Shown here piece by piece: positions 36,931-45,479 of a stretch of DNA of 64,000 bases. Under the pieces are notes generated by a model. That model searched no databases. It was given only the letters and a program-made list of their open reading frames with translations, and was not told the DNA's origin. Position 1 is the first letter of the stretch. Each line of letters begins with the position of its first letter. The position numbers and the translations under genes are program-made. This DNA is from Caballeronia concitans (GTDB lineage: Bacteria > Pseudomonadota > Gammaproteobacteria > Burkholderiales > Burkholderiaceae): positions 225,803 to 289,802 of the forward strand of contig NZ_FCNV02000005.1 in NCBI RefSeq assembly GCF_001544615.1, written 5' to 3'.

Positions 36931-39492
36931 TCACGGCTTGTTGAACATGTCCATGATCTGGCGGCGCTCATCGTTGGTCACTTGCGGCACCGGCGGCGCC
37001 TGCATGCCCGCCGGTCCGACGCCGCCTGTCGTGGTCGAATCGCCTGCCATCGGATTGCTGTTGTCGAGGCCGATGCTCGCGACAAAGCCCGCGCCCGGCG
37101 TATGGTCGGCGAAGAACAGCTCGCCGTCGACAGTCGTGATGCCATCGGGCATCGGCATCTGCTGTTGCGGGATGCCGCGCAACGCGCGTCCCATGTACTC
37201 GACCCAGATCGGCAACGCGAGCTGCGCGCCGAACTCCTTGCTGCCGAGCGACTTCGGCTGGTCGTAACCCATCCACGCAACCGCGACGAGCTGGCGCTGA
37301 TAGCCGGCGAACCAGCCGTCCTTCGCGTCGTTGGTCGTGCCGGTCTTGCCCTGCAGGTCGTTGCGCTTGAGCACGTTGGTGCCCGCGCCGGTGCCCGACG
37401 TCGCCACCGTATGCAGCAGACTGTTCATTACATACGCGTTGCGCGGATCGAGCGTCTGCGGCGCGTTGCTGCCCGCCGTGAGCGGATCGGCGCGCGAAAT
37501 GACGGTGCCGCGCGCATCGGCGACCTGCGCGATCAGATACGGATTGATGCGATAGCCGCCGTTCGCGAATACCGAATACGCGCCGCTCAGCTGCAGCGGC
37601 GTGACGAGCCCGGCGCCGAGCGCGAGCGGCAAATACGGCGGCGTCTTGTCCTTGTCGAAGCCGAACTTCTGCGTCACGAAGTCCTGCGCGTAGTTCGTGC
37701 CGATGTACGACAGAATGCGGATCGACACCAGATTCTTCGACTTCTGCAGGCCGGTGCGCATCGACATCGGGCCGTCGGGCTGATCGTCGTCCTTTGGCTC
37801 CCACGGCTCGCCGCCCGCCGGCGCGGGGAAGTACAGCGGCGCATCGTTGATGATCGTCGCCGGTCCGAGGCCCTTGTCGAGCGACGCCGAATAGATGAAC
37901 GGCTTGAAGCTCGATCCCGGCTGACGCCAGGCTTGCGTCACGTGATTGAACTTGTTCTTGTTGAAGTCGAAGCCGCCGATGAGCGCGCGAATCGCGCCGT
38001 CCTGCGGCGTCATCGAGACGAGCGCGCCTTCCACTTGCGGCAGTTGCGTGATCTGCCAGTTGTTCTTCGCGTCCTTCGTCAGGCGGACGATGGAACCCGG
38101 CTTGATCGCGAGCGCCTTCGACGCGTTGCTGCGCAGCGCCGCCGCGACGAAGCGCAAGGCGTCGCCGGAAATGGCCGCGCTCTCGCCGCCGACGAACTGC
38201 GCCGTCACCTGCTTCGGCGTCACGGATGTCACCACGGCCGCGACGAGATCGCCGTTGTCGGGATGATCGACGAGCGCGTCTTCGATGGCTTCGGCGCGGT
38301 CATCGGATGCCGAGGGCAGATCGATATGCCCCTCCGGCCCGCGATACCCGTGGCGGCGCTCATAGTCCATCACGCCCTTGCGCACGGCGCGGTAGGCGGC
38401 GTCCTGATCGGCGGAATCGATCGTCGTCGTGACGGTGAGGCCGCGCGTATAGGTCTCTTCCTTGTACTGCGCGTACATCATCTGCCGGACCATTTCCGCG
38501 ACGTATTCGGCATGCACGCCGTACTCCGTTCCCGACGACTTCGTGTAAATCTCCTCGGCGATGGCCTGATCGTACTGATCGCGCGTGATGAAGTTGAGGT
38601 CCATCATGCGCTTCAGGATGTACTGCTGACGCACCTTCGCGCGCTTCGGATTCACCACCGGGTTATACGCCGACGGCGCTTTCGGCAGGCCCGCGAGCAT
38701 CGCGGCTTCGGCGAGCGTGATGTCCTTCAGGTCCTTGCCGAAGTACACGCGCGCCGCGGCGGAAAAGCCGTACGCGCGCTCGCCCAGATAAATCTGGTTC
38801 ATGTACAACTCGAGAATCTGGTCCTTGGTCAGCGCGCGCTCGATCTTGTATGCGAGCAGCATTTCGTAGATCTTGCGCGTGTAAGTCTTTTCGCTTGAGA
38901 GGAAGAAGTTGCGCGCGACCTGCATGGTGATCGTGCTTGCGCCCTGCGATGCGCCGCCGTGCATCAAATCGGTCACGCCCGCGCGCAGAATGCCGACGAA
39001 ATCGACGCCGCCGTGATCGTAAAAGCGGTAGTCCTCGATCGCGAGCACCGCTTTCTTCATCTGGTCGGGAATGTCCTGAAAGCGCACGAGACTGCGGCGT
39101 TCTTCGCCGAATTCGCCGATCAGCACGTGATCGGCCGTGTAGACGCGCAGCGGCACCTTCGGCCGATAATCGATGAGCGCGTTCAGCGACGGCAGATTCG
39201 GCTCCATCACGACGAGCGCGTAGCCGACGATCAGCGCGCCGACCACGGCGGCGATCGCGGCGAGGCTCGCGAACCACAGCGCGATGCGCCCGAACACCGA
39301 GCGTCCGCCGCCTCCGCCACGGCCATTGCGTCCGGCGCGATTATTCCGATCGTTGCGGTCATTGCCGCCGTTTCCGCCGTTGCGGCCGCCGCCGTCGCGG
39401 TTTCCGCCCGAATCGTTGCGTGAGTCGTTCCAGCGTGGCTCGCGATCGTATCGCGATGAATTCGAAGAGTCGGGACGTTTGATAATAGGCAT
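36931..39492 (-). CDS. mrcA: Penicillin-binding protein 1A, class A
   Basis: An 853-residue bifunctional peptidoglycan synthase. A cytoplasmic N-terminus of about 65 residues, extremely rich in Asn, Gly, Asp and Arg, precedes one membrane helix (about 67-95). The GT51 transglycosylase domain carries the catalytic Glu in AIEDYRFYDHGG (about 152). The transpeptidase domain has S527-S-F-K530, SKN at 585-587 and KTGT at 716-719. Its promoter lies about 140 bp upstream. It converges with the copper operon at a shared terminator region. Confidence 0.95.
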   Translation of the reverse strand: MPIIKRPDSSNSSRYDREPRWNDSRNDSGGNRDGGGRNGGNGGNDRNDRNNRAGRNGRGGGGGRSVFGRIALWFASLAAIAAVVGALIVGYALVVMEPNLPSLNALIDYRPKVPLRVYTADHVLIGEFGEERRSLVRFQDIPDQMKKAVLAIEDYRFYDHGGVDFVGILRAGVTDLMHGGASQGASTITMQVARNFFLSSEKTYTRKIYEMLLAYKIERALTKDQILELYMNQIYLGERAYGFSAAARVYFGKDLKDITLAEAAMLAGLPKAPSAYNPVVNPKRAKVRQQYILKRMMDLNFITRDQYDQAIAEEIYTKSSGTEYGVHAEYVAEMVRQMMYAQYKEETYTRGLTVTTTIDSADQDAAYRAVRKGVMDYERRHGYRGPEGHIDLPSASDDRAEAIEDALVDHPDNGDLVAAVVTSVTPKQVTAQFVGGESAAISGDALRFVAAALRSNASKALAIKPGSIVRLTKDAKNNWQITQLPQVEGALVSMTPQDGAIRALIGGFDFNKNKFNHVTQAWRQPGSSFKPFIYSASLDKGLGPATIINDAPLYFPAPAGGEPWEPKDDDQPDGPMSMRTGLQKSKNLVSIRILSYIGTNYAQDFVTQKFGFDKDKTPPYLPLALGAGLVTPLQLSGAYSVFANGGYRINPYLIAQVADARGTVISRADPLTAGSNAPQTLDPRNAYVMNSLLHTVATSGTGAGTNVLKRNDLQGKTGTTNDAKDGWFAGYQRQLVAVAWMGYDQPKSLGSKEFGAQLALPIWVEYMGRALRGIPQQQMPMPDGITTVDGELFFADHTPGAGFVASIGLDNSNPMAGDSTTTGGVGPAGMQAPPVPQVTNDERRQIMDMFNKP

Positions 39493-40017
39493 GACTGGGA
39501 TGGTTCAGCGCGCCTGAAAGCGCGCAGTGCGTCGCTTAACCGATGCGCGGACCGAAGCGTGAATGCGAACGCGGCAAAGACGAGACGAAGCGGATAAGCG
39601 GACCGGCTTCGACCGAGGGTAACAGCGCATTTTAAAGAATTCGGAAACGCCGCTGCCAAACGTGGCGGATTTTTTTGTAAGTAAGTGCCGCCGCGCGCCC
39701 CGGGCGGGCCGCTCGGGGAAAACGTGCGGTTACCCACAGAAAGTGTTGAGAGCCTTGTGGACAACCCTATGAGAAAATAGCCAACTCCTTGATCGCACAT
39801 GTTTTTCGTATCGAGCGCACGGACTGTCCACGCAGCCGTAACATGCATGGGAATACGCGGTGGCGAGCGCGCACAGCGGTCCCGCGAACCGATATGATGG
39901 ATGCACGTTTTGCCTGCCGTTTTGCTTCGCACGACCGCCGTAAAGCAGTGACGCCGTTTCGATAATCAGGACCGCGCTTGCGTTGTTTGCAATCGCCTTA
40001 CTGTCTGCGAGCCGCTC
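39493..40017. other. Long intergenic region between mrcA and the RHH-like gene
   Basis: About 525 bp without a supported gene. Contents: the mrcA promoter (39631-39659); a T-run at 39672-39678; and two divergently oriented DnaA-box-like sites, TTACCCACA at 39730-39738 and TTGTGGACAA at 39755-39764. The right half must hold the promoter of the plus-strand gene at 40018. No structured RNA was recognised. Confidence 0.5.
39631..39659 (-). promoter_or_regulatory. Putative mrcA promoter
   Basis: Minus-strand TTGGCA (39659-39654) and TTTAAA (39636-39631), 17-bp spacing; an alternative -10 TAAAAT overlaps. Confidence 0.55.
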
Positions 40018-40416
40018 ATGACGACCAAGCCTACAGAACGTATCGTTGTATTCGTGACTCCCGCGCAGAAGCTCGCCATCAGCAGGACCGCGGACGAACT
40101 CGGCATCAGCGTGAGTGAGCTGATGCGCCGCGCGGTGCTCAACTTCAACGCGACGAGCGAGCAGATCAAGGTCGCGGGCATCGTCGATCGTTTGCGCGCG
40201 CCCAAGACGCCCGATCCGCTCGATGTCGCCCTGCGAAGCGTCGCTGCCAAGGCCGCGGCCCGCGAAGCGCGCGACGCCGCCAACGCCGGCAAGCGCGCGG
40301 TGCGAACGCCGACCGTATCGACCGTTGTCGAGCCCGTTCATCCCGTCGATGCCGAAGACGCCGAGCGCGCCGGCGAAGACACCTCACTGACCGGAGACGA
40401 ACGCACTGGCCGCTGA
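40018..40416 (+). CDS. Ribbon-helix-helix-like DNA-binding protein
   Basis: A 132-residue protein. Residues 7-43 (TERIVVFVTPAQKLAISRTA then DELGISVSELMRRAVLNF) have the pattern of MetJ/Arc/CopG and relaxosome NikA-type ribbon-helix-helix proteins: one strand followed by two helices. The C-terminal 75 residues are Ala/Arg/Glu-rich and probably disordered. No toxin, relaxase or plasmid genes are nearby, so it is more likely a chromosomal regulator than an antitoxin. A terminator follows directly. Confidence 0.7.
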   Translation: MTTKPTERIVVFVTPAQKLAISRTADELGISVSELMRRAVLNFNATSEQIKVAGIVDRLRAPKTPDPLDVALRSVAAKAAAREARDAANAGKRAVRTPTVSTVVEPVHPVDAEDAERAGEDTSLTGDERTGR

Positions 40417-40419
40417 AAA

Positions 40420-40442
40420 CCGCGCGTTTCGGCGCGGCTTTT
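40420..40442 (+). terminator. Terminator after the RHH-like gene
   Basis: CCGCGC (40420-40425) and GCGCGG (40432-40437), a 6-nt loop, then CTTTT. A-rich upstream arm. Confidence 0.7.
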
Positions 40443-40476
40443 CGTTCGCGGCAGGCGGTCATGCGCCGTTACACTC

Positions 40477-40503
40477 CTTAACGTTGCTTAAGTCCAAGTT
40501 AAG
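40477..40503 (+). promoter_or_regulatory. Three phased TTAA elements upstream of the PspA gene
   Basis: CTTAAC (40477-40482), CTTAAG (40487-40492) and GTTAAG (40498-40503) are spaced 10 and 11 bp apart, placing them on one DNA face. The outer two are inverted repeats. A possible -10 TAATAG follows at 40517. They look like an operator for a dimeric or oligomeric regulator. Confidence 0.5.
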
Positions 40504-40668
40504 TCGCGTCGTGCTCTAATAGACGGGGTAAACCCGCGCACGAATGTGACCCGCATAAGGCTTGCAATACCGCTCGATGCGCCTCACATTCGACGCGCGC
40601 ATCCACGCATCACGCATACACGCGCTCGTACGCGTCACGCACGCAGCGGTTTCATCAAGGAGAAATAC

Positions 40669-41349
40669 ATGTCGCTTTTCGATTCCATCTCGCGCACGGT
40701 CAAAGGCCTGTTGAACGATGCCGCCGACACGATGCAGGACCCTTCGCGCGACGCGCGCCAGATCGTGCGCGAACTCGACGACAGCATCGGCAAGGCCGAG
40801 AACTCGCTGATCGAAATCGAGGCGCAGGTCGCCACGCAGCAAAGCAAGCGCGACGCCGCCGCCGACAAGGCGAAGAAGTACGAAGACGGCGCGAAACGCG
40901 CGCTGCAGTCCGGCGACGAAGCCCTTGCCCGCGAAGCGCTCGCGGCGCAAGCGAACGCCGAAACGGAGCGCGACGCGCTCGCGGCCGAACTGCTGACCCT
41001 CGTGCCTTCGGTCGATCACTTGAAGCAGCAGATCGCCGACATGCGCCAGCGCCGCAACGACCTCAATGCGCGCTCGAACATCCTTCAGGCGAAGCAGCAA
41101 ATCGCGCAGGCGAAGGACACGGCGGCGACGGCGCTCGGCGGCATCGGCGGAAAGAATCTGTCCGAGGACTTCCAGAAGCTCGAAGACAAGGTGCAGCTCG
41201 CCAACGCCCGCTCGGACGCGCGCCTGAATTCCGCCGATCAGACGTCGGGCAAGGCGCTCGACGACAAGCTGGCGGCGCTCAATCGCGGTCCGTCGGTGGA
41301 AGACCGGCTCGAAGCGTTGAAGAAGCAGTTGAACACGCCCGCGCAGTAA
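40669..41349 (+). CDS. PspA/IM30 family protein
   Basis: A 226-residue, almost wholly helical coiled-coil protein of the PspA/Vipp1 (ESCRT-III-like) family, which binds stressed inner membranes. The opening SLFDSISRTVKGLLNDAADTM is an amphipathic helix of the kind that inserts into membranes, and long heptad stretches follow to about residue 190. It is shorter and more divergent than E. coli PspA, and no pspBC or pspF is present. AAGGAG precedes the ATG. It lies upstream of a TPR/membrane protein gene (126 bp gap). Confidence 0.88.
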   Translation: MSLFDSISRTVKGLLNDAADTMQDPSRDARQIVRELDDSIGKAENSLIEIEAQVATQQSKRDAAADKAKKYEDGAKRALQSGDEALAREALAAQANAETERDALAAELLTLVPSVDHLKQQIADMRQRRNDLNARSNILQAKQQIAQAKDTAATALGGIGGKNLSEDFQKLEDKVQLANARSDARLNSADQTSGKALDDKLAALNRGPSVEDRLEALKKQLNTPAQ

Positions 41350-41475
41350 TGGGGCGATGACCGGCGCGGCGGGTATCCGTCTTGCGTCGGTCCGGTAATC
41401 GATGAACCGCATGGGACCGGATCAGACCGTTCCGGTCCACAAAGGAGACGGGCGTTTATCGCGTCCGGCCCGCTC

Positions 41476-42723
41476 ATGAAAAAAACTCTGACGGCTCTTG
41501 CCTTATCGATGTCGATCGCGCTGTCCGTCGCATCGCCGCTCGCGTTCGCGGTGCCGACGGCGCAGCAGGTCGAGCAATCGATGGCGCAGGGCAACTGGCG
41601 GCAAGCCGACGCGCAGTTGAACGAAGTGCTCGAAGCGCATCCGAAGAACGCGCACGCGCATTATCTTTACGCGCAGGTGCTGGATCGCGAAGGCCGCTAC
41701 AGCGACGCCCTTTCGCACTTGCAGCAAGCCAAATCGATCGATCCGTCGCTCAGCTTCACGGACCCGACGCGGTTCGCATCGACCGAAGCGCGCATCCGGA
41801 ACGACGCGAGTCGCGCCAGCACAACCGTGAATCCGTCGACGAATCCGTCGATGAACCGCAGTTCGAATGGCTCCGTCGCGCAGAATCCGTTCAATCAGGG
41901 ACAGGTGGCCGAGCCGCGATCGCATGGTCCGTCGATGGGCATGTGGATCGGACTCGCGGTGCTGATCGCGGCGATCGCGCTCGTGCTGCGCTGGGGCCTA
42001 AGGCGCGCCCGCGCTCGTGACGATGGCCGCGCCGACGACGATCGCCGTGCGCAGATGAAGCGCGCGACCGAGTTGCTGAACGACATCCGCACGCTCAAGC
42101 TCGATGTGAAGCTGTCCACCGCGCCCGGTCACGACGCGCTGCTGCGCGATGTCGAAGGCACGGAAACGCAGCTGCGCGAGATGGTCGAGGCGTTGTCGAA
42201 TTCGAAGAATCCGGTGCCGCCGTACGCGATCGAAGATCTCGAGAATCAGGTCGAAAGCCTCAAGGCGCGCGCCGAAGGCCGGCCCGATCCCAATGCAGCG
42301 ACCGCGGCGCAGCCCGGCATGCAGGGTCAATCGCCGTACGCGCAGGAAGCCGAGCGTTTCGGGCGCAATTCGCAACAGCCGTATCCGCAGCAAGCGCCTT
42401 ATCCGCAACAAGGGCAACAGCCGCCCGTCATCATTCAGCAAGGCGGCGGCGGGTTTGGCGGCGGAATGGGCGGACTGCTGACCGGCGTGCTGCTGGGCGA
42501 AGCGCTTTCGCACGGACGCGATCGCGTGATCGAGCGCGAAGTGCCTGTCGAGCGTCGGAATGACGACGGCGGCGTCGGCGGTTTCGACTTCGGCAAGGAC
42601 GGCTTGGGCGACAATGGCGGCGGCGGTGGCGGCCTCGATTTCGGCAGCGGCTCGAACGACTGGAACGACAACGGCGGCGGCGTCGACCTCGGCAGCAACG
42701 ACGACAACTGGCGCGATTCCTGA
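41476..42723 (+). CDS. TPR membrane protein with glycine-rich C-terminus, PspA partner
   Basis: A 415-residue protein. It has a signal peptide (1-25), TPR-like repeats (about 28-95, GNWRQADAQLNEVLEAHPKN and GRYSDALSHLQQAKSIDP), a Ser/Asn/Pro-rich spacer with the NPSTNPSMN repeat, a membrane helix (about 155-172), a helical cytoplasmic segment, a Gln/Pro-rich region, and a terminal segment of Gly-rich and Asp-rich repeats (GGVGGFDFG, GGGGGGLDFG). The region GGMGGLLTGVLLGEALSHG resembles the tail of other PspA-linked proteins. Function unknown; a strong terminator follows. Confidence 0.75.
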   Translation: MKKTLTALALSMSIALSVASPLAFAVPTAQQVEQSMAQGNWRQADAQLNEVLEAHPKNAHAHYLYAQVLDREGRYSDALSHLQQAKSIDPSLSFTDPTRFASTEARIRNDASRASTTVNPSTNPSMNRSSNGSVAQNPFNQGQVAEPRSHGPSMGMWIGLAVLIAAIALVLRWGLRRARARDDGRADDDRRAQMKRATELLNDIRTLKLDVKLSTAPGHDALLRDVEGTETQLREMVEALSNSKNPVPPYAIEDLENQVESLKARAEGRPDPNAATAAQPGMQGQSPYAQEAERFGRNSQQPYPQQAPYPQQGQQPPVIIQQGGGGFGGGMGGLLTGVLLGEALSHGRDRVIEREVPVERRNDDGGVGGFDFGKDGLGDNGGGGGGLDFGSGSNDWNDNGGGVDLGSNDDNWRDS

Positions 42724-42766
42724 TCGGGAAAGCGTCGCCTCATCAGGCATCAAGTATCAAGGCTCG

Positions 42767-42790
42767 AGCCCCGCTTTCGCGGGGCTTTTT
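42767..42790 (+). terminator. Terminator after the PspA/TPR pair
   Basis: GCCCCGC (42768-42774), TTTC loop, GCGGGGC (42779-42785), then TTTTT, with an extra A-T pair at the base. Confidence 0.92.
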
Positions 42791-42816
42791 ACATGCGTGC
42801 GCGATCCGTCAGCGCG

Positions 42817-42936
42817 TCAGCCTCCGCCGAGCAGCTTCAACAGCGCCCAGAGGAACTTGAAGAAGCCGACGATGAACGCCCAGATGCGCTCCAACTGATC
42901 CCAGTTCGCCGTGCTGAGCAACGTCCGGACGATCAT
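42817..42936 (-). CDS. Candidate 39-residue hydrophobic protein
   Basis: A 39-codon frame starting at the ATG at 42936: MIVRTLLSTANWDQLERIW then a hydrophobic segment (AFIVGFFKFLWALLKLLGGG). It lies in a gap otherwise empty, on the strand of glgX but after the glgX terminator. The amphipathic start and aromatic-rich membrane segment look selected, but the Shine-Dalgarno sequence is weak and the frame is too short to judge by length. In-frame TTG starts further upstream are possible. Confidence 0.4.
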   Translation of the reverse strand: MIVRTLLSTANWDQLERIWAFIVGFFKFLWALLKLLGGG

Positions 42937-42962
42937 GCGGCTGTGCTTCGAAAAGACATCGT

Positions 42963-42990
42963 GAAAAAACAAGGGCGGCTTTCGCCGCCC
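42963..42990 (-). terminator. Terminator after glgX
   Basis: On the minus strand GGGCGGC, GAAA tetraloop, GCCGCCC, then TTGTTTTTTC: a strong rho-independent terminator 52 bp after the glgX stop. Confidence 0.92.
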
Positions 42991-43041
42991 TGCTGCGATT
43001 GCAAAGATCGCATGATAACAACCTGCCGACAGCGAGCCGCG

Positions 43042-45252
43042 TCAGCCGCCCGCTTTCCCATCGTCCTGCGCGGGCGGGACCTCATCCGTCAGCGCGTCTT
43101 CCAGCCCTTCGATGATCCGCTGCGTCGCGCCGCGCGCCTGAAGCGCGAAGAGCAGCAGCGAGCGGCCCGTCACCTGGTAGACATCGCCGCTATCGAACTG
43201 CGGCAGCTCCTCGCGAATGGGCGCGTTCGTATCGATCAGACAGCTCCACTGATCCGGCCCGGGAATATCCGGCAACGTGAAATCGACGACATCGTGATAC
43301 GCGTTCATGATCAAGAGCAGCGTCGCGTCCGATGCGGGCTTGCGGATGCCCGTCGCCTGCGCGCGGCCATCGATGACCAGCCCGAAGCAATGCATGCCCG
43401 GATCGTCCCACTGTTCCGGCGTGAGCGTGTCCCCGCTCGGACTCAGCCACTTCACATCGGCGACATCCATGTCCTCGCGATATTCACCGGTCAGGAAACG
43501 CTGACGCCGCAGCACCGGCAGCGTGTGGCGCAGCGTCGTCAGCTTGCGCACGAAGTCGGTCAGCGCGCGGCCGTCGTCGTCGATGTCCCAGTTGACCCAA
43601 CTGATCTCGTTGTCCTGACAATATGCGTTGTTGTTGCCCTCCTGCGTGCGGCCGAATTCGTCGCCCGCGAGAATCATCGGCGTGCCTTGCGAGAACAGCA
43701 GCGTCGCGAGCATGTTGCGCTTCTGGCGCTCGCGCAGCGTGCGGATTTCCGGATCGTCGGTGGGGCCTTCGACGCCGCAGTTCCACGACTTGTTGTCCGA
43801 ATGGCCGTCCTTGTTGTCTTCGCCGTTCGCCTCGTTGTGCTTGTCGTTGTAGGAGACGAGATCGTTCAGCGTGAAGCCGTCGTGCGCGGTGATGAAGTTC
43901 ACGCTCGCCCACGGACGACGCCCGCGCTTGTTGAACTTGTCGCCCGATGCGGTGATGCGTTTCGCGAGATCCGCCGCCTCGCCCTCGTCGCCCTTCCAGA
44001 ACCCGCGCACGGTATCGCGATAGCGGTCGTTCCACTCGGCCCAGCCCGGCGGGAAGCCGCCGACCTGATAGCCGCCGGGGCCGCAATCCCACGGCTCCGC
44101 GATGAGCTTGACGCTCGAGAGAATCGGGTCTTGCCGGCAACTGTCGAGAAAGCCGCCGCCTTCGTCGAAGCCGTACGGTTCGCGGCCGAGAATCGTCGCG
44201 AGATCGAAACGGAAGCCGTCGACGTTCATCTCCGTCACCCAGTAGCGCAGGCTGTCGGTGACCATTTGCAAGACGCGCGGATGCGAGAGATTCAGCGTGT
44301 TGCCGGTACCGGTATCGTTGATGTAGTAACGCGCCTGCTCCGGCATCAGCCGATAGTACGACGCGTTGTCGATGCCGCGGAACGAGAGCGTCGGCCCGCG
44401 CTCGTTGCCTTCAGCAGTGTGGTTGTAGACCACGTCGAGGATCACTTCGAGGCCGGCTTCGTGCAGGCGGTCGACCATCTCCTTGAACTCGGCGACCACG
44501 CCGGCGCCGCGCGCGAAGAAGCGCGGATCGGCCGCGAAGAAACCGATCGTGTTGTAGCCCCAGTAGTTCGTGAGGCCCTTGTCGAGCAGATAGCTGTCGT
44601 TGACGAACGCGTGGATCGGCAACAGCTCGACGGAGGTGACGCCAAGGCTCTTGATGTAATCGACCACTTCCTTCTGCCCGAGCCCCTCGAACGTGCCGCG
44701 CATGTGCTCCGGAATCGCCGGATGCCGCTTCGTGTAGCCGCGCACGTGCGTTTCGTAGAAGATCGTGTGCTCCCAGGGCACGCGCACGCGCGTGGCGTGG
44801 GTCCACGTGAAGCTCTGATCGACGACCTGGCATTTCTGCATGAACGGCGCGCTGTCGCGTTCGTCGAAGGTGAGATCGTCGCCTTCCGCGTTGAGCGTGT
44901 AGCCGAATACGGCCGGGTCCCACTTCAGTTCGCCGACGTGCGCCTTCGCGTACGGATCAAGCAGCAGCTTGTTCGGATTGAAGCGATGGCCGGCTTCCGG
45001 CTCATACGGCCCATGCACGCGATAGCCGTACACGGCGCCCGGCGCGAGGCCATTCACATAGACGTGCCACACTTCGTCGGTGTATTCAGGGAGTTCGATG
45101 CGCTGCAGTTCCTTCTCGCCCTTGTCGTCGAAGAGACAGAGTTCGACCTTGGTCGCGTTCGCGGAGAACAGGGCGAAGTTCACGCCCTTCCCGTCCCACG
45201 TCGCGCCGAGCGGAAACGGGGAGCCTTCGGCAATGCGATATTCGTTCGGCAT
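43042..45252 (-). CDS. glgX: Glycogen debranching enzyme GlgX
   Basis: A 736-residue GH13 isoamylase-type enzyme that cleaves alpha-1,6 branches of glycogen limit dextrins. The N-terminal CBM48-like domain (about 10-120) is followed by the TIM barrel with catalytic Asp350 in DGFRFDLA, general acid Glu386 in KLIAEPWD and transition-state Asp458 in ITAHDGFT. Length agrees with GlgX. Unusually for the gene, no other glg genes adjoin it here; it stands alone, divergent from a DUF2252 gene and followed by its own terminator. Confidence 0.95.
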   Translation of the reverse strand: MPNEYRIAEGSPFPLGATWDGKGVNFALFSANATKVELCLFDDKGEKELQRIELPEYTDEVWHVYVNGLAPGAVYGYRVHGPYEPEAGHRFNPNKLLLDPYAKAHVGELKWDPAVFGYTLNAEGDDLTFDERDSAPFMQKCQVVDQSFTWTHATRVRVPWEHTIFYETHVRGYTKRHPAIPEHMRGTFEGLGQKEVVDYIKSLGVTSVELLPIHAFVNDSYLLDKGLTNYWGYNTIGFFAADPRFFARGAGVVAEFKEMVDRLHEAGLEVILDVVYNHTAEGNERGPTLSFRGIDNASYYRLMPEQARYYINDTGTGNTLNLSHPRVLQMVTDSLRYWVTEMNVDGFRFDLATILGREPYGFDEGGGFLDSCRQDPILSSVKLIAEPWDCGPGGYQVGGFPPGWAEWNDRYRDTVRGFWKGDEGEAADLAKRITASGDKFNKRGRRPWASVNFITAHDGFTLNDLVSYNDKHNEANGEDNKDGHSDNKSWNCGVEGPTDDPEIRTLRERQKRNMLATLLFSQGTPMILAGDEFGRTQEGNNNAYCQDNEISWVNWDIDDDGRALTDFVRKLTTLRHTLPVLRRQRFLTGEYREDMDVADVKWLSPSGDTLTPEQWDDPGMHCFGLVIDGRAQATGIRKPASDATLLLIMNAYHDVVDFTLPDIPGPDQWSCLIDTNAPIREELPQFDSGDVYQVTGRSLLLFALQARGATQRIIEGLEDALTDEVPPAQDDGKAGG

Positions 45253-45332
45253 GAATGATGTTTCGATAGAAGATGACGCGTGCGGCGTCGGGAAAGAAGG
45301 TGTGCCGCATGGCAGGGCATAATCGGATCGCG

Positions 45333-45347
45333 GCTGATCGGATCAGC
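45333..45347. repeat. 15-bp palindrome between glgX and the DUF2252 gene
   Basis: GCTGATC-G-GATCAGC, perfect around a central G, in the divergent promoter region. It could be an operator site. Confidence 0.5.
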
Positions 45348-45479
45348 TTGAAGCAAAGCGCATACCCGGTGCGTCGTTCGGGCGCCATCCGCCGTCTCTG
45401 GCGCGATAGATGCTGCACTGCTGCAAATCGTGCTTTACATCGTGCCTGAAATCGTTCCGCTCGCCGAAGGAGAACACGC

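Noticed and set aside
39672-39680. Hairpin plus T-run at 39650-39680 as a plus-strand terminator for a small RNA
   Set aside because: The stem is imperfect (CCGCTGCCA against TGGCGG) and coincides with the mrcA promoter on the other strand, so it is better explained by that.
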